Source: Mangrovimonas sp. TPBH4
GTDB lineage: Bacteria; Bacteroidota; Bacteroidia; Flavobacteriales; Flavobacteriaceae
Assembly: GCF_001280505.1 (NCBI RefSeq)
Contig: NZ_LBIO01000049.1
Span: forward strand, 124,001 to 188,000
Length of the DNA: 64,000 bases
Direction: 5' to 3'
A model generated the notes under the pieces. That model had not been told where the DNA came from, made no database searches, and was given only the letters and a program-made list of their open reading frames with translations. Below are positions 33,962 through 43,455 of the stretch, one piece after another; the first letter of the stretch is position 1; each line of letters opens with the position of its first letter. The position numbers and the translations under genes were made by a program.

Positions 33962-35017
33962 CTAGTGCATGTCCTGAAGCCTTTCCAGATCTAGGATGCG
34001 AATGTTTTTACCTTTAATTTCAATAATACCTTGCTTCTTAAAATTGGAAAGCGTTCTAATTAAAGTTTCCGGGGCGATACCCGCCACACTGGCCAAATCA
34101 CTACGGGAAATTGTAATGGCCTTATTGGTATCGTGATTGAGTTTTTCGGCAAATTTAATAATGGTAGAAGCGGTCTTTTTATTTACAGAACTATAGGCCA
34201 TTTGCAAAAGCTGATCCTTAATTCCTAAAATATCGTTGGTGAGCAACTGCATTAATTCCAAGGCTATTTTATGGTTGTGGTCCAATAAATCTTTTAAAGT
34301 CTTCTTTGAAATGCAAGCCACCTCGGTATCCACTATGGCCGTTGCTGTTTCCTGGTACGGTCTATCCTGTGAGAAGGAGGCATAGCCAAACAGATCATCT
34401 TCGTTATACAGCGACGTTGTAAGATCTTTGCCAAGCTCGTCCAACTTGTGACTTTTTACAGAGCCCTTGGTTATTAAATAAATGTAATTGGAGTTTTGTC
34501 CTTCTTCATAAATAGTATCCCCTTTTTGAAAACATAGCACTTCTCCATTGTCATCAAAAAAGTTTTTAAGGTCGTTCAGGGTTTCCAATTCGTCCTCATT
34601 GGTTTCCGCTTCGGTTATGACAGGAGCAACCCTTTGGTCCTTTAAAATTTCGGATTTTGCCAATCTACTTTCAATGGCATTGATAAGTTCGTCTTCCTGG
34701 AACGGCTTGGGGATATAATCATCGGCTCCCAATTCCATCCCTCTTCTAACGTCTTTACGCTCGGTTTTGGCCGATAAAAATATGAAGGGAATATACTTTG
34801 TTTCCTCGTCTTTAGACAAAGCTTCCAAAACGCCATAACCATCAAGTTCTGGCATCATAATATCGCATATCACAATGTTTGGAAGGTCGTCCTTTATGTG
34901 TTCAATTGCCTGTTTACCATTAGGAGCCGTATTAACCGTATACCCTGAAAGTTCCAGTAATTCGGCGGTATTTTCCCTAAGCATGGTATCATCTTCAATC
35001 AACAGTATTTTCTTCAT
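33962..35017 (-). CDS. Response regulator fused to a CRP/FNR-type DNA-binding module
   Basis: Protein of 351 residues in three parts. Receiver domain (1-120): IEDD acidic pocket, phospho-acceptor Asp52 in VICDIMMPELDG, and Lys in IPKPF. Cyclic-nucleotide-binding-like barrel (about 150-260): FQKGDTIYEEGQNSNYIYLITKGSVK, given as FQKGDTIYEEG and YLITKGSVK. HTH_Crp domain (about 280-345): SRSDLASVAGIAPETLIRTLSNF in parts SRSDLASVAG and APETLIRTL. In the recognition helix Glu317 and Arg321 align with CRP Glu181 and Arg185, while Pro316 replaces Arg180. It overlaps the kinase gene by 23 bases, so the two form a two-component system whose output is CRP-like. Confidence 0.9.
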   Translation of the reverse strand: MKKILLIEDDTMLRENTAELLELSGYTVNTAPNGKQAIEHIKDDLPNIVICDIMMPELDGYGVLEALSKDEETKYIPFIFLSAKTERKDVRRGMELGADDYIPKPFQEDELINAIESRLAKSEILKDQRVAPVITEAETNEDELETLNDLKNFFDDNGEVLCFQKGDTIYEEGQNSNYIYLITKGSVKSHKLDELGKDLTTSLYNEDDLFGYASFSQDRPYQETATAIVDTEVACISKKTLKDLLDHNHKIALELMQLLTNDILGIKDQLLQMAYSSVNKKTASTIIKFAEKLNHDTNKAITISRSDLASVAGIAPETLIRTLSNFKKQGIIEIKGKNIRILDLERLQDMH

Positions 35018-36257
35018 ATTTTATTTTATTTGGGATAGACATTACAAAAGTAGTCCCTTGATTTTCTCGGCTGTCAAAGGTAAGGTTCCCTCCTAAATTT
35101 TTCAAGTGACTTTTTACAATATTTAGCCCAATTCCTGTCCCTTCTACCAAAAGCACGTTTTCTGCCCTAAAATAACGTTTGAATATGTTTTTCTGGTCTT
35201 TTTTGGGAATTCCAACACCTTCATCAATCACCTTAAATATAGTATTGTCCTTCTTTTGCTTGATGACGATTTTAATGGTTGAATTCTCAGGAGAATATTT
35301 GATCGCGTTACGCACCAAATTGGATAACCCCAATTCTACAATTTTCTCATCTTGGGTCAAACTAATATCATCAATATCTTCTGGGTAAATAATGTTTTGC
35401 CCTTCTTTCAACAGCATATTGGCATCATAAACCACCTCGTTGACAACTTTACTCAATTTAAAAGTACTTACTTGATAGCTGATATTCCCGGTTTCCAACT
35501 TTTCGATGGAAAGGAAGTCTGTAAGAATGTTATTGAGGTAATGTACCTTATTGGTAATGTTGCCTATTTGCTTATCGCGTTTTTCCTGTTGTTCGGCCAA
35601 TTTATATTTGCCCAAAAGCATGGTAGAAGTTAAAATACCACTAAGAGGAGTTTTGAATTCATGAGACACCAAGGACAGGAATTTAGTCTTTAAATCGTTG
35701 AGTTCCTTTTCTTTTTTAAGGGCCTTTTTCACCTTGCGCTCTGCTTCAAGGCGCTTCTCATTTTCCTTCCTAAGCTCCATGTTCAACTCTTTGAGTTCTT
35801 CCACAGACTCACTCAAGGCTTGGGTTCTTTTAACCACCTTTTGCTCCAATTCGGCATTCAAATCCAGGATTTCCTTTTCGTGTTGTTTTCTAATGGAAAT
35901 ATCACTGATAATAGCCATCACAATCTTTTCCCCCTGAAGCTCAACAATGTTCAAACCAATTTCTACAGGGAAGAGCTCACCATCCTTTCGCAGTGCAAAC
36001 AAATCCAAACCTTTGCCCATTTGGCGGGATCGATCTTCGGAAATGAACATGCTCACTTTTTTTTCATGACCGTCTTGATTCTTCTTGGGAATTAAGATAG
36101 ATAAAGGTTGCTGCAAAAGCTCGTCATGCTCGTACCCAAACATCCGCTCGGCAGAAGAGTTGGTAGCAACTATGGTATGATTTTGATTTACAACAACTAC
36201 CCCTTCGGAAACAGATTCAAAAAGGAGCTGAAAAACATCATTTTCTCTTTTAAGCAT
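34995..36257 (-). CDS. PAS-domain histidine kinase
   Basis: Kinase of 420 residues from the ATG at 36257, without membrane helices, so cytoplasmic. A PAS domain (about 8-122; NQNHTIVATNSSAERMFGY) is followed by a long coiled coil (about 123-190, rich in Glu/Lys/Leu heptads), a HisKA domain with phospho-acceptor His199 in SLVSHEFKTPLSG, and a HATPase domain with N box NLVRNAIKYSP, G1 DEGVGIP and G2 GTGIGLNIV. The PAS domain has no obvious Cys cluster; its ligand is unknown. Its stop lies inside the response regulator gene, so phosphotransfer to Asp52 of that protein is expected. Confidence 0.92.
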   Translation of the reverse strand: MLKRENDVFQLLFESVSEGVVVVNQNHTIVATNSSAERMFGYEHDELLQQPLSILIPKKNQDGHEKKVSMFISEDRSRQMGKGLDLFALRKDGELFPVEIGLNIVELQGEKIVMAIISDISIRKQHEKEILDLNAELEQKVVKRTQALSESVEELKELNMELRKENEKRLEAERKVKKALKKEKELNDLKTKFLSLVSHEFKTPLSGILTSTMLLGKYKLAEQQEKRDKQIGNITNKVHYLNNILTDFLSIEKLETGNISYQVSTFKLSKVVNEVVYDANMLLKEGQNIIYPEDIDDISLTQDEKIVELGLSNLVRNAIKYSPENSTIKIVIKQKKDNTIFKVIDEGVGIPKKDQKNIFKRYFRAENVLLVEGTGIGLNIVKSHLKNLGGNLTFDSRENQGTTFVMSIPNKIKYEENTVD

Positions 36258-36340
36258 GGTAAGAATTTGAAACAACTAATGTACGAAAGAGTTTTGAAGA
36301 AGCTCCCTGATATTGCAATTAAGTTGTCCAAATAACGTAC

Positions 36341-36369
36341 AAAAAAAAGACCTTTTTAAAAGGCCTTTT
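36341..36369 (-). terminator. Intrinsic terminator after the SYLF gene
   Basis: On the minus strand AAAGGCCTTT / AAAGGTCTTT (one G-T pair) followed by a T-tract, between the SYLF gene and the kinase gene. Confidence 0.75.
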
Positions 36370-36392
36370 ATAACGTCTTGAATATTCTATTT

Positions 36393-36926
36393 TTAGAATG
36401 GTTCGTATTTAAATTTTTGCCCTCCAACAGACACTTCGGCCATCAAACCTCCTTTCGTATGGGTAAACACCGCTACACCATCCTTGTATTTAACATCCAA
36501 ACTTTTGCCTTCTTTCAAAGCTGTTGCTGAAATACCGGCGTCGAATTCAAATTTACTTTCCTTGAACTTATCAACTTCTTCTTTGGTTTCAAAAAAGATC
36601 ACCTCTATCAAGGCCTGCCCACCAATTTGGGCACCCACACTTATTTCCTTCACACTTGCCATACCTTTTTTATGGCCATATTCATAAAGTACACCATTAC
36701 CGGAAGCTCCCCCAATAATAAGTCCTCCTTTCCCTACATTGGGAAACACCACACAACCAGCCGATTTATCGAAATACTCCCGTAATCCCGGATTGACTTC
36801 CAATAAGGTTGCAACAGCCTTATCGGCTTCCTCGATTATTTTTTGGTCTTTACTAGATTGTGCGGACAGTGTCAACGCAAAATTCCCTACAAAAAGGAAT
36901 ACCATTAATTTTTTAAAATGTCTCAT
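36393..36926 (-). CDS. SYLF/Ysc84-domain lipid-binding protein
   Basis: Exported protein of 177 residues: signal peptide ending TLSAQ (about 23), then a SYLF (DUF500) domain with the typical SAGCVVFPNVGKGGLIIGGA (about 55-74), SVGAQIGGQALIEVIFF (about 96) and a glycine-rich C-terminal half. Eukaryotic SYLF proteins bind phosphoinositides; bacterial ones are envelope-associated and poorly understood. Monocistronic, with its own terminator. Confidence 0.88.
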   Translation of the reverse strand: MRHFKKLMVFLFVGNFALTLSAQSSKDQKIIEEADKAVATLLEVNPGLREYFDKSAGCVVFPNVGKGGLIIGGASGNGVLYEYGHKKGMASVKEISVGAQIGGQALIEVIFFETKEEVDKFKESKFEFDAGISATALKEGKSLDVKYKDGVAVFTHTKGGLMAEVSVGGQKFKYEPF

Positions 36927-37097
36927 AGTCTTTTTACGGATTAAATAATTAATTAATAGATAGTTAAATTACCAAAAAGCAATGAATTTCTGAAATTGAC
37001 AGCATTATATTTTTAACAAACCTTCTCTGTCACAAACAGTTGCAAAAACCAGCCTCTTTCCTGTCTAAAATCCACTCTAAAAACCATAGATATTTAG

Positions 37098-37105
37098 TAC
37101 TTTTA
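37098..37105 (+). promoter_or_regulatory. Candidate -7 element of the GH97 gene
   Basis: TACTTTTA differs from TAnnTTTG at the last base. It lies immediately before the candidate AraR site at 37106-37124, which would then cover the transcription start. Confidence 0.4.
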
Positions 37106-37124
37106 AAGTGTCTAATTAACATTT
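37106..37124. promoter_or_regulatory. Near-match AraR operator before the GH97 gene
   Basis: AAGTGT-CTAATTA-ACATTT: 11 of 12 arm bases match the palindrome AAGTGT-N7-ACACTT found before araB and susC. It ends three bases before the GH97 ATG. Confidence 0.55.
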
Positions 37125-37127
37125 AAA

Positions 37128-39044
37128 ATGAAAAAATTAACCCTACTACTTATTGCAATTATAAGCGTGTCCTGTTCCAAAAAGGAAACGCTAAAATTAT
37201 TATCCAACCCCTCAAATACCTTATCTGTTGAAGTTGGACTGAATACTCACAAACAGCCTTATTACCTAGTTTATGACAAGACCGAATTAGTGATTGACTC
37301 TTCAAGTTTAGGACTTGTACGCGAGGATGCCAACTTTTTTAACAACATGACTTTAAAAGGCATTTCTGAAGCAAAAAAAGTTTCGGATAAGTATAGCATG
37401 CTTCACGGCAAGCAAAAACACATGAGTTATGAGGCCAACCAATACACCGTTGACCTTGAAAACGAAAATGGACAACCTATGCAGATTGTCTTCAACCTTT
37501 CAGATGATGGGATTGCCTTTAAATATGTGTTCCCAAATACATCTGAAGACATCAAAAAAATCACAGAAGAACTGACTACTTACAACTTCCCAACGTCAGC
37601 CAAAGCTTGGGTACAACCTATGTCCAAAGCAAAAACTGGCTGGAGCAGCACCAATCCTTCCTACGAAGAACACTACTATCAAAATGTAGATATCAACACC
37701 AAATCGGAGATTGGTGAAGGCTGGGTATACCCTGCGCTTTTCAACAGCAATAATACTTGGGTATTGATTTCTGAGACTGCTTTGGAACCAAATTACTGCG
37801 GAACTCATTTACAATATAAGGACGATAAAAAGTCGCTGCAGGTGGTATTTCCACAAAAGGAAGAGTTCTTCCCAGGCGGTGCCCTCAACCCAGAATCCAA
37901 ATTACCTTGGGAAACACCTTGGCGCATCCTCGCCATTGGTGATCTTGCTACGGTTACCGAAAGTACTTTGGGAACCGACCTTGCCAAGCCTGCCATGGAT
38001 ATGGACACGTCCTTTATAAAAGGAGGACTTGCCTCTTGGAGCTGGGTTTTGTTGAAAGATGATTTTATCACCTATGAAACTACCAAAAAATTCATCGATT
38101 ATTCAGCCTCTATGAACTGGCCTTACTGCCTTATCGATGTGAATTGGGATCAAAAAATAGGCAACGAAAAAATCAAGGAATTAGCCGAATATGCCAATTC
38201 TAAAGGTGTTAAAATATTGGTTTGGTACAATTCATCAGGAGATTGGAATGAGACGCCGTACACACCAAAAAGCAAGTTACTTACTCATGACAACCGTACA
38301 GTTGAATTTCAAAAATTGGTGGATTTAGGAGTTTCTGGTGTTAAGATTGATTTCTTTGGAGGGGACGGCCAATCCATGATTGCGTATTACCACGACATTC
38401 TTAAAGATGCCGCTCAATACAAGCTTTTGGTAAACTTCCACGGTTGTACACTGCCTAGAGGTTGGCAACGCACCTATCCTCACTTAATGACGATGGAATC
38501 TATTATGGGAGAAGAATTTATAACCTTCGAGCAAAAAAACGCCGATTTACAGCCTAACCACTGTACCATGTTACCTTTTACCAGAAATGTGTTTGACCCA
38601 ATGGACTTTACCCCAATGGTATTGGATTCTATTACCAACATCAACAGAAAAACCACGAACACTTTTGAGTTGGCATTGCCTATTCTGTTTACTTCTGGGG
38701 TACAACATATGGCAGAAATCCCTGAAGGCATGAAAAAGCAACCAGACTATATCGTAGATTTTTTAAAAGATATACCTGTAAATTGGGACAGCAGTAAGTT
38801 TGTATCAGGTTTTCCTGGAAAAGATGTGGTAATGGCCAGAAAACACAATGGCAATTGGTATGTAGTAGGTATCAATGGTGAAGACAAAGCCAAAACTTTA
38901 GAAATGGATCTTTCCTTTATTGGTGAAGGTAACGGAACCATGATTGCAGATGAAGACGATAAATTTGTATTGGAACCTGTAAATGCTGCTACTGTAAAAA
39001 CTGTAGAAGTACAACCTTATGGTGGGTTTGTAATGAAGTTTTAA
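37128..39044 (+). CDS. GH97 glycoside hydrolase, retaining type, lipoprotein
   Basis: GH97 enzyme of 638 residues with a lipoprotein signal ending SVSC (Cys16). The N-terminal beta-sandwich (about 25-290) and a TIM barrel (about 295-550) match the family. GVKIDFFGGDG places an Asp at position 408 where retaining GH97 members (alpha-galactosidases and related) have their nucleophile; inverting SusB-type enzymes lack this Asp. Likely substrate is alpha-galactoside or the stereochemically similar beta-L-arabinopyranoside, the latter fitting the locus. Divergent from the araBDA-symporter unit with a bidirectional terminator between them and a candidate AraR site upstream. Confidence 0.85.
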   Translation: MKKLTLLLIAIISVSCSKKETLKLLSNPSNTLSVEVGLNTHKQPYYLVYDKTELVIDSSSLGLVREDANFFNNMTLKGISEAKKVSDKYSMLHGKQKHMSYEANQYTVDLENENGQPMQIVFNLSDDGIAFKYVFPNTSEDIKKITEELTTYNFPTSAKAWVQPMSKAKTGWSSTNPSYEEHYYQNVDINTKSEIGEGWVYPALFNSNNTWVLISETALEPNYCGTHLQYKDDKKSLQVVFPQKEEFFPGGALNPESKLPWETPWRILAIGDLATVTESTLGTDLAKPAMDMDTSFIKGGLASWSWVLLKDDFITYETTKKFIDYSASMNWPYCLIDVNWDQKIGNEKIKELAEYANSKGVKILVWYNSSGDWNETPYTPKSKLLTHDNRTVEFQKLVDLGVSGVKIDFFGGDGQSMIAYYHDILKDAAQYKLLVNFHGCTLPRGWQRTYPHLMTMESIMGEEFITFEQKNADLQPNHCTMLPFTRNVFDPMDFTPMVLDSITNINRKTTNTFELALPILFTSGVQHMAEIPEGMKKQPDYIVDFLKDIPVNWDSSKFVSGFPGKDVVMARKHNGNWYVVGINGEDKAKTLEMDLSFIGEGNGTMIADEDDKFVLEPVNAATVKTVEVQPYGGFVMKF

Positions 39045-39060
39045 TCTCATCATCACATAT

Positions 39061-39090
39061 AAAAAAAGCGGGCTTTGGCCCGCTTTTTTT
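39061..39090. terminator. Bidirectional terminator between GH97 and the symporter
   Basis: A7-GCGGGC, TTTG loop, GCCCGC-T7: usable by both convergent transcripts. Confidence 0.88.
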
Positions 39091-39107
39091 ATATCATATT
39101 TTATGGA

Positions 39108-40727
39108 TTATTTTCCATTAAAGAATATCATCACTCCAACAACAATAACCACAACTAAGATTGATATGGCAATATCCACCCAGCTATAACTATTTTTATT
39201 GTTTGCTTTTTCTTCTTCAGAAATTGTAGAGAACGTAAGGTTGGCCACTTTTTCTTCTGAAGGTGCTTTGGTCAAGAAACTTACTGTGATGATTAATAAT
39301 ACACAGAATAAGAAGAACCATGCACCAAAGGTCAAGAAGTTCATATTACCTAAGAAGAATAATACCCCATTTGGATCCATAGAACCTTTTACCAATTCCA
39401 GTACAATTCTAATGGCTGCTACTATCAATCCTACAACTAAAGTAACATAAGCTCCCGTTCCGTTGATTCTCTTTGAGAAGATTCCCAGTAAGAATACCGC
39501 CGTAATTGGAGGCGCGATATAGGACTGTACACTCTGTAGATATTCATATAATACCCCAGAAATGTTGGCCATAATAGGAATCCAAATAATTCCGATAATT
39601 ACGATAAATACCGTTGCAATTTGTCCTGTTTTCACTAATTTCTTTTCAGGTGTATTCGGTCTTAATTTCTTATAGATATCCACCGTAAACAAAGTAGAAC
39701 AGGAATTGAACACCGATGCCAAAGAACTCATCAATGCTGCTAAAAGACCTGCTGCTACCAATCCTCTTAAACCAGAAGGCAACAAGTTACTCATCAATAC
39801 AGGAAATGCCTGGTCTGGACTATCCCAATGTAACTCTCCTCTCATTTTTAATGCTAAAGCTATAATCCCAGGAACCAAGAACAAGAATACAGGAAGTAGC
39901 TTCAATAAAGCTCCAAAAATAGTTCCTCGTCTACCTTCCTTAATGTTTTTAGCTGTCAAGGTTCTTTGTACAATATATTGGTCGGTACACCAATACCAAA
40001 TCCCTACAATGGTACTTGTAATAAACAAGGTTGGCCAAGGGAAATCAGGATCTGTAGCTGGTCTCCACATGTTCAAGTACTCAGGAGATACCGTTTCGGC
40101 CATACTCTCCCAACCACCTACGTGGTCCAAACCAATAAAGGTCAATGCCGCAGCACCAATCACCAAGACGATAGCTTGCAAGGTTTCAGTGTAAACTACA
40201 GCACGCATTCCACCTACAACCGTATACAATCCTGTTAAGATTACCGTAGCCAAAGCTCCCGTCCAGAAATCAATTCCCAATAAAGCAGACACTACCACAC
40301 CTCCTGCGTAAATGGTTACCGAAATTTTGGTAAGTACATAGGCTGCAATAGAGAAAATGGACAAGATCCAACGTGAACGTGCATCAAAACGTTTTTCCAA
40401 GAACTCAGGCATGGTAAACACACCACTTCTGGCATAAAAGGGCAAGAATACCCAACCGAGAATCAATACCACCCAGGCCTGAATCTCGTAAATAAGCATT
40501 GGCAATTTGTTTCCGGCTCCGGCTCCTGCCAATCCCACAACGTGCTCTGACCCGATATTGGAGGCAAAAATAGAGGCTCCAACCACAAACCATCCCACAT
40601 TTCTTCCTGCAAGGAAATAGTCTTCTGTATTATTTTGTTTTTTTCTGATGATCCAAACGGCAATTCCTACCAACACCAGAAAATATACCCCAATAAAAAT
40701 CCAATCTAAAGTATCTAAAGTCTTCAT
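39108..40727 (-). CDS. Sodium/sugar symporter of the SSS family
   Basis: Sodium:solute symporter of 539 residues with about 14 membrane helices. The SGLT-like pattern is visible in the N-terminal DYFLAGRNVGWFVVGASIFASNIGSEH region (in parts DYFLAGRNVGWF and GASIFASNIGSEH) and GLVAAGLLAALMSSLASVFNSCSTLFT (sodium-site Ser/Ala region). Similar proteins transport arabinose, galactose or glucose. It follows galM by ten bases and is the last gene of the araB-araD-araA-galM unit, so L-arabinose is the probable substrate. Confidence 0.88.
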   Translation of the reverse strand: MKTLDTLDWIFIGVYFLVLVGIAVWIIRKKQNNTEDYFLAGRNVGWFVVGASIFASNIGSEHVVGLAGAGAGNKLPMLIYEIQAWVVLILGWVFLPFYARSGVFTMPEFLEKRFDARSRWILSIFSIAAYVLTKISVTIYAGGVVVSALLGIDFWTGALATVILTGLYTVVGGMRAVVYTETLQAIVLVIGAAALTFIGLDHVGGWESMAETVSPEYLNMWRPATDPDFPWPTLFITSTIVGIWYWCTDQYIVQRTLTAKNIKEGRRGTIFGALLKLLPVFLFLVPGIIALALKMRGELHWDSPDQAFPVLMSNLLPSGLRGLVAAGLLAALMSSLASVFNSCSTLFTVDIYKKLRPNTPEKKLVKTGQIATVFIVIIGIIWIPIMANISGVLYEYLQSVQSYIAPPITAVFLLGIFSKRINGTGAYVTLVVGLIVAAIRIVLELVKGSMDPNGVLFFLGNMNFLTFGAWFFLFCVLLIITVSFLTKAPSEEKVANLTFSTISEEEKANNKNSYSWVDIAISILVVVIVVGVMIFFNGK

Positions 40728-40737
40728 CTGCTCTTAA

Positions 40738-41916
40738 TTATTTAGTTGAAAATTTATAAATGGTCGTTGTTGTATACGTTTCTTTTGGTTGTAAAACCGT
40801 AGAAGGAAACTCTGGTTGATTTGGAGAATCTGGATAATGTTGTGTTTCTAAACAAAATCCTGTTCTTTGACCATAAGTACCCCCATTTGGCATAGGCAAT
40901 GTGCCATCCAAAAAGTTTCCGGTGTAGAATTGCATTCCAGGTTGATCTGTAAATACTTCCATAAAACGCCCGCTTGTAGCATCAAAAGCAGAACCTACTT
41001 TTCTTAAGCTTCCTGCTTCTCCGTTCAATATCCAACAATGATCGTAACCTTTTCCTAAAATCAATTGCTCATTATCAGCTTCAATATCTCTTCCAATAGT
41101 TTTTACAGTTCTGAAATCGAATGGTGTTCCTTCCACGCTTCCGATTTCCCCTGTTGGAATCAAGGTAGCATCTACTGGTAAAAATGCATCGGCATCCAAT
41201 ACTACTTCATGGTCTAAAATAGATTTTGAAAAATCTCCCGATAAGTTAAAATAACTGTGCTGGGTTAAATTCACCACCGTAGTTTTGTTGGTAGTGGCTT
41301 TATATGAAACCTTCAACTCATTGTCTTTGGTCAACACATACGTTACGGTCACGTTCAAATCTCCTGGATAACCTTCTTCGCCATCTTTGCTCAAATAATT
41401 CAATCTTAAGGTTGAATCCTCTTCGCCTTCGATAGCTTCAGCTTTCCAAACTACACGATCATAACCGTCTACACCACCGTGCAAATGATTAGGGCCATCG
41501 TTGATTGCCAAGGCATATTCCTTGTCTTCCAAAGTAAATTTTCCTTTAGCAATTCGGTTTCCGTAACGCCCAATCAACGCACCAAAGAATGGGTTGTCAG
41601 CCAAGTAATCCTCTAACTTATCAAACCCAAGTATGACATTCTCAAACGCTCCTTGCTTATTAGGTACTTTAAGGGAAGTAATCCTTCCGCCATAAGTTAT
41701 TACCTGCATTTCTACCCCGTTATGGTTCTTCAAGGTGAATTTCTCCACCTCTTGACCATCTGGCATCGTGCCAAATAGTTCCTTATCAATTGTTAATTTC
41801 TCTTTCACTGGAATTGTTGTTTCTGATTCTTCCTTTTTGTCTTTTTTACACTGAATATTACTCAAGGTTAACAGCAACATTAGTGCATAAAACAAGGAAC
41901 GTTTTAGAATCTTCAT
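40738..41916 (-). CDS. galM: Aldose 1-epimerase, lipoprotein form
   Basis: Mutarotase of 392 residues with a lipoprotein signal ending SNIQC (Cys23) and a charged linker KKDKKEESE. GalM landmarks: GALIGRYGNRIAKGKF (about 115-130), NDGPNHLHGG (catalytic His region about 140-149), TQHSYFNLSG (second His about 217-226) and a C-terminal Glu in CLETQHYPDSPN near 361. Secretion suggests it equilibrates arabinose anomers in the periplasm, ahead of uptake by the adjacent symporter. In the same unit as araBDA. Confidence 0.92.
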   Translation of the reverse strand: MKILKRSLFYALMLLLTLSNIQCKKDKKEESETTIPVKEKLTIDKELFGTMPDGQEVEKFTLKNHNGVEMQVITYGGRITSLKVPNKQGAFENVILGFDKLEDYLADNPFFGALIGRYGNRIAKGKFTLEDKEYALAINDGPNHLHGGVDGYDRVVWKAEAIEGEEDSTLRLNYLSKDGEEGYPGDLNVTVTYVLTKDNELKVSYKATTNKTTVVNLTQHSYFNLSGDFSKSILDHEVVLDADAFLPVDATLIPTGEIGSVEGTPFDFRTVKTIGRDIEADNEQLILGKGYDHCWILNGEAGSLRKVGSAFDATSGRFMEVFTDQPGMQFYTGNFLDGTLPMPNGGTYGQRTGFCLETQHYPDSPNQPEFPSTVLQPKETYTTTTIYKFSTK

Positions 41917-41949
41917 GTTTAATTAATTTTAGTTAGTCCTAACCTACTA

Positions 41950-43440
41950 TTATCTATAGTAGGCCTCATTGGTATGTATGGTATTTTTAAAATCCCTGAT
42001 GGTTGTGTGTTCATCAATCACCAAAGATTCTATGCCCGCAATTTCGGCAAAATCTTCCAATTGCTCAACCGATACATTTTCACTGTAACAAGTGTGGTGT
42101 GCTCCACCTCCCAAAATCCAAGCAGTACATGCAGTTTCGAAATCAGGTAGTGGTTTCCACATAATTCTTGCTACCGGCAATTTAGGCAAGGCTTCTTTTA
42201 CTTCTTCTCCAACTGTTTTGTTGATCAACAATCTGAAACGGTTTCCAAAGTCCATTAAACCAGCAACCAAAGAATCTCCAGCTCTACCATTAAATACCAA
42301 ACGTACAGGATCTGCTTTTCCTCCAATTCCTAAAGGATGTACTTCACAAGAAGGTTTTGAAGCCGCCAAAACCGGATCAACTTCCAACATGTGCGATCCT
42401 AAAATTCTAGGTTCTTTAGGGTCTAAGTGATAGGTGTAATCTTCCATAAAGGCATTTCCACCTTCCAATCCAGCTCCCATAACCTTCATAGCACGTACCA
42501 AAGCAGCCGTTTTCCAGTCACCTTCTCCTGCAAAAGAATATCCCTTTTGCATCAAACGTTGTACAGCGATACCTGGCAATTGAACCATGCCATGTAAATC
42601 TTCAAACGTATCGGTGAAGCCTTTAAACCCTCCATCAACCAAGAACTTCTCAAGTCCTAATTCAATGCGAGCCGCTTCAATTAAAGACTGTCTGTTCTCT
42701 CCGCCTTCCAATAAGGAATCAGCCATGTTATAAGAACTTTCATATTCCTTAACCAATTCAGCAATAGCCTCGTCAGACACTCCATTGATAACTTCTACTA
42801 AATCACCAACAGCATAGGTATTCACTGAAAAACCAAATTTGGTTTCAGCCTCTACTTTATCTCCATCGGTTACGGCAACAAAACGCATATTGTCTCCAAA
42901 ACGAGCAAACTTAGCACCTTGCCAATCGTCCCATCCTGCAGCGACACGTGTCCAATCTCCAATTTTCTTTTGTACAGATTCTTGAGACCAGTGTCCAACA
43001 ACTACTTTTCTATTTTTACGTAATCTGCTCACCATAAATCCAAACTCACGGTCACCGTGGGCCGCTTGGTTTAAGTTCATAAAATCCATATCGATGGAAT
43101 CCCAAGGAATGTCTCTATTGAATTGCGTATGTAAGTGACACAAAGGTTTTTGAAGGGCAGTTAACCCACGAATCCACATTTTAGCAGGTGAAAACGTGTG
43201 CATCCAAGTAATGATCCCGATACAGTTCGCCTCTTGATTAGCTGCGGTTAAAGTTTCGTAAATTTCTTCAGTAGTCTTTACCGTTGGCTTGAAAACTACT
43301 TTTACAGGAATTTGTTGGGATGCATTTAAGGCTTCAACAATTTCCGAAGAGTTTTTGGCCACTTGCTCCAATGTTTCTGGCCCATATAGATGTTGGCTCC
43401 CTGTAATGAACCAAACTTCCTTTTGTGATATATCAATCAT
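41950..43440 (-). CDS. araA: L-arabinose isomerase
   Basis: AraA of 496 residues, converting L-arabinose to L-ribulose with a divalent metal. N-terminal [19 protein letters not shown] and [10 protein letters not shown] match the family; metal ligands are provided by the Glu residues in [12 protein letters not shown] and the [19 protein letters not shown] segments and two His further on (GSHMLEVDP and the HHTCYSE element near the C-terminus). Canonical length. Third gene of araB-araD-araA. Confidence 0.97.
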   Translation of the reverse strand: MIDISQKEVWFITGSQHLYGPETLEQVAKNSSEIVEALNASQQIPVKVVFKPTVKTTEEIYETLTAANQEANCIGIITWMHTFSPAKMWIRGLTALQKPLCHLHTQFNRDIPWDSIDMDFMNLNQAAHGDREFGFMVSRLRKNRKVVVGHWSQESVQKKIGDWTRVAAGWDDWQGAKFARFGDNMRFVAVTDGDKVEAETKFGFSVNTYAVGDLVEVINGVSDEAIAELVKEYESSYNMADSLLEGGENRQSLIEAARIELGLEKFLVDGGFKGFTDTFEDLHGMVQLPGIAVQRLMQKGYSFAGEGDWKTAALVRAMKVMGAGLEGGNAFMEDYTYHLDPKEPRILGSHMLEVDPVLAASKPSCEVHPLGIGGKADPVRLVFNGRAGDSLVAGLMDFGNRFRLLINKTVGEEVKEALPKLPVARIMWKPLPDFETACTAWILGGGAHHTCYSENVSVEQLEDFAEIAGIESLVIDEHTTIRDFKNTIHTNEAYYR

Positions 43441-43455
43441 AATTGTGTGTATTAA

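Noticed and set aside
39706-40194. Open frame of 162 codons opposite the symporter gene
   Set aside because: Translation is Ser/Asn/Pro-rich without domains and mirrors the membrane-protein codons on the other strand.
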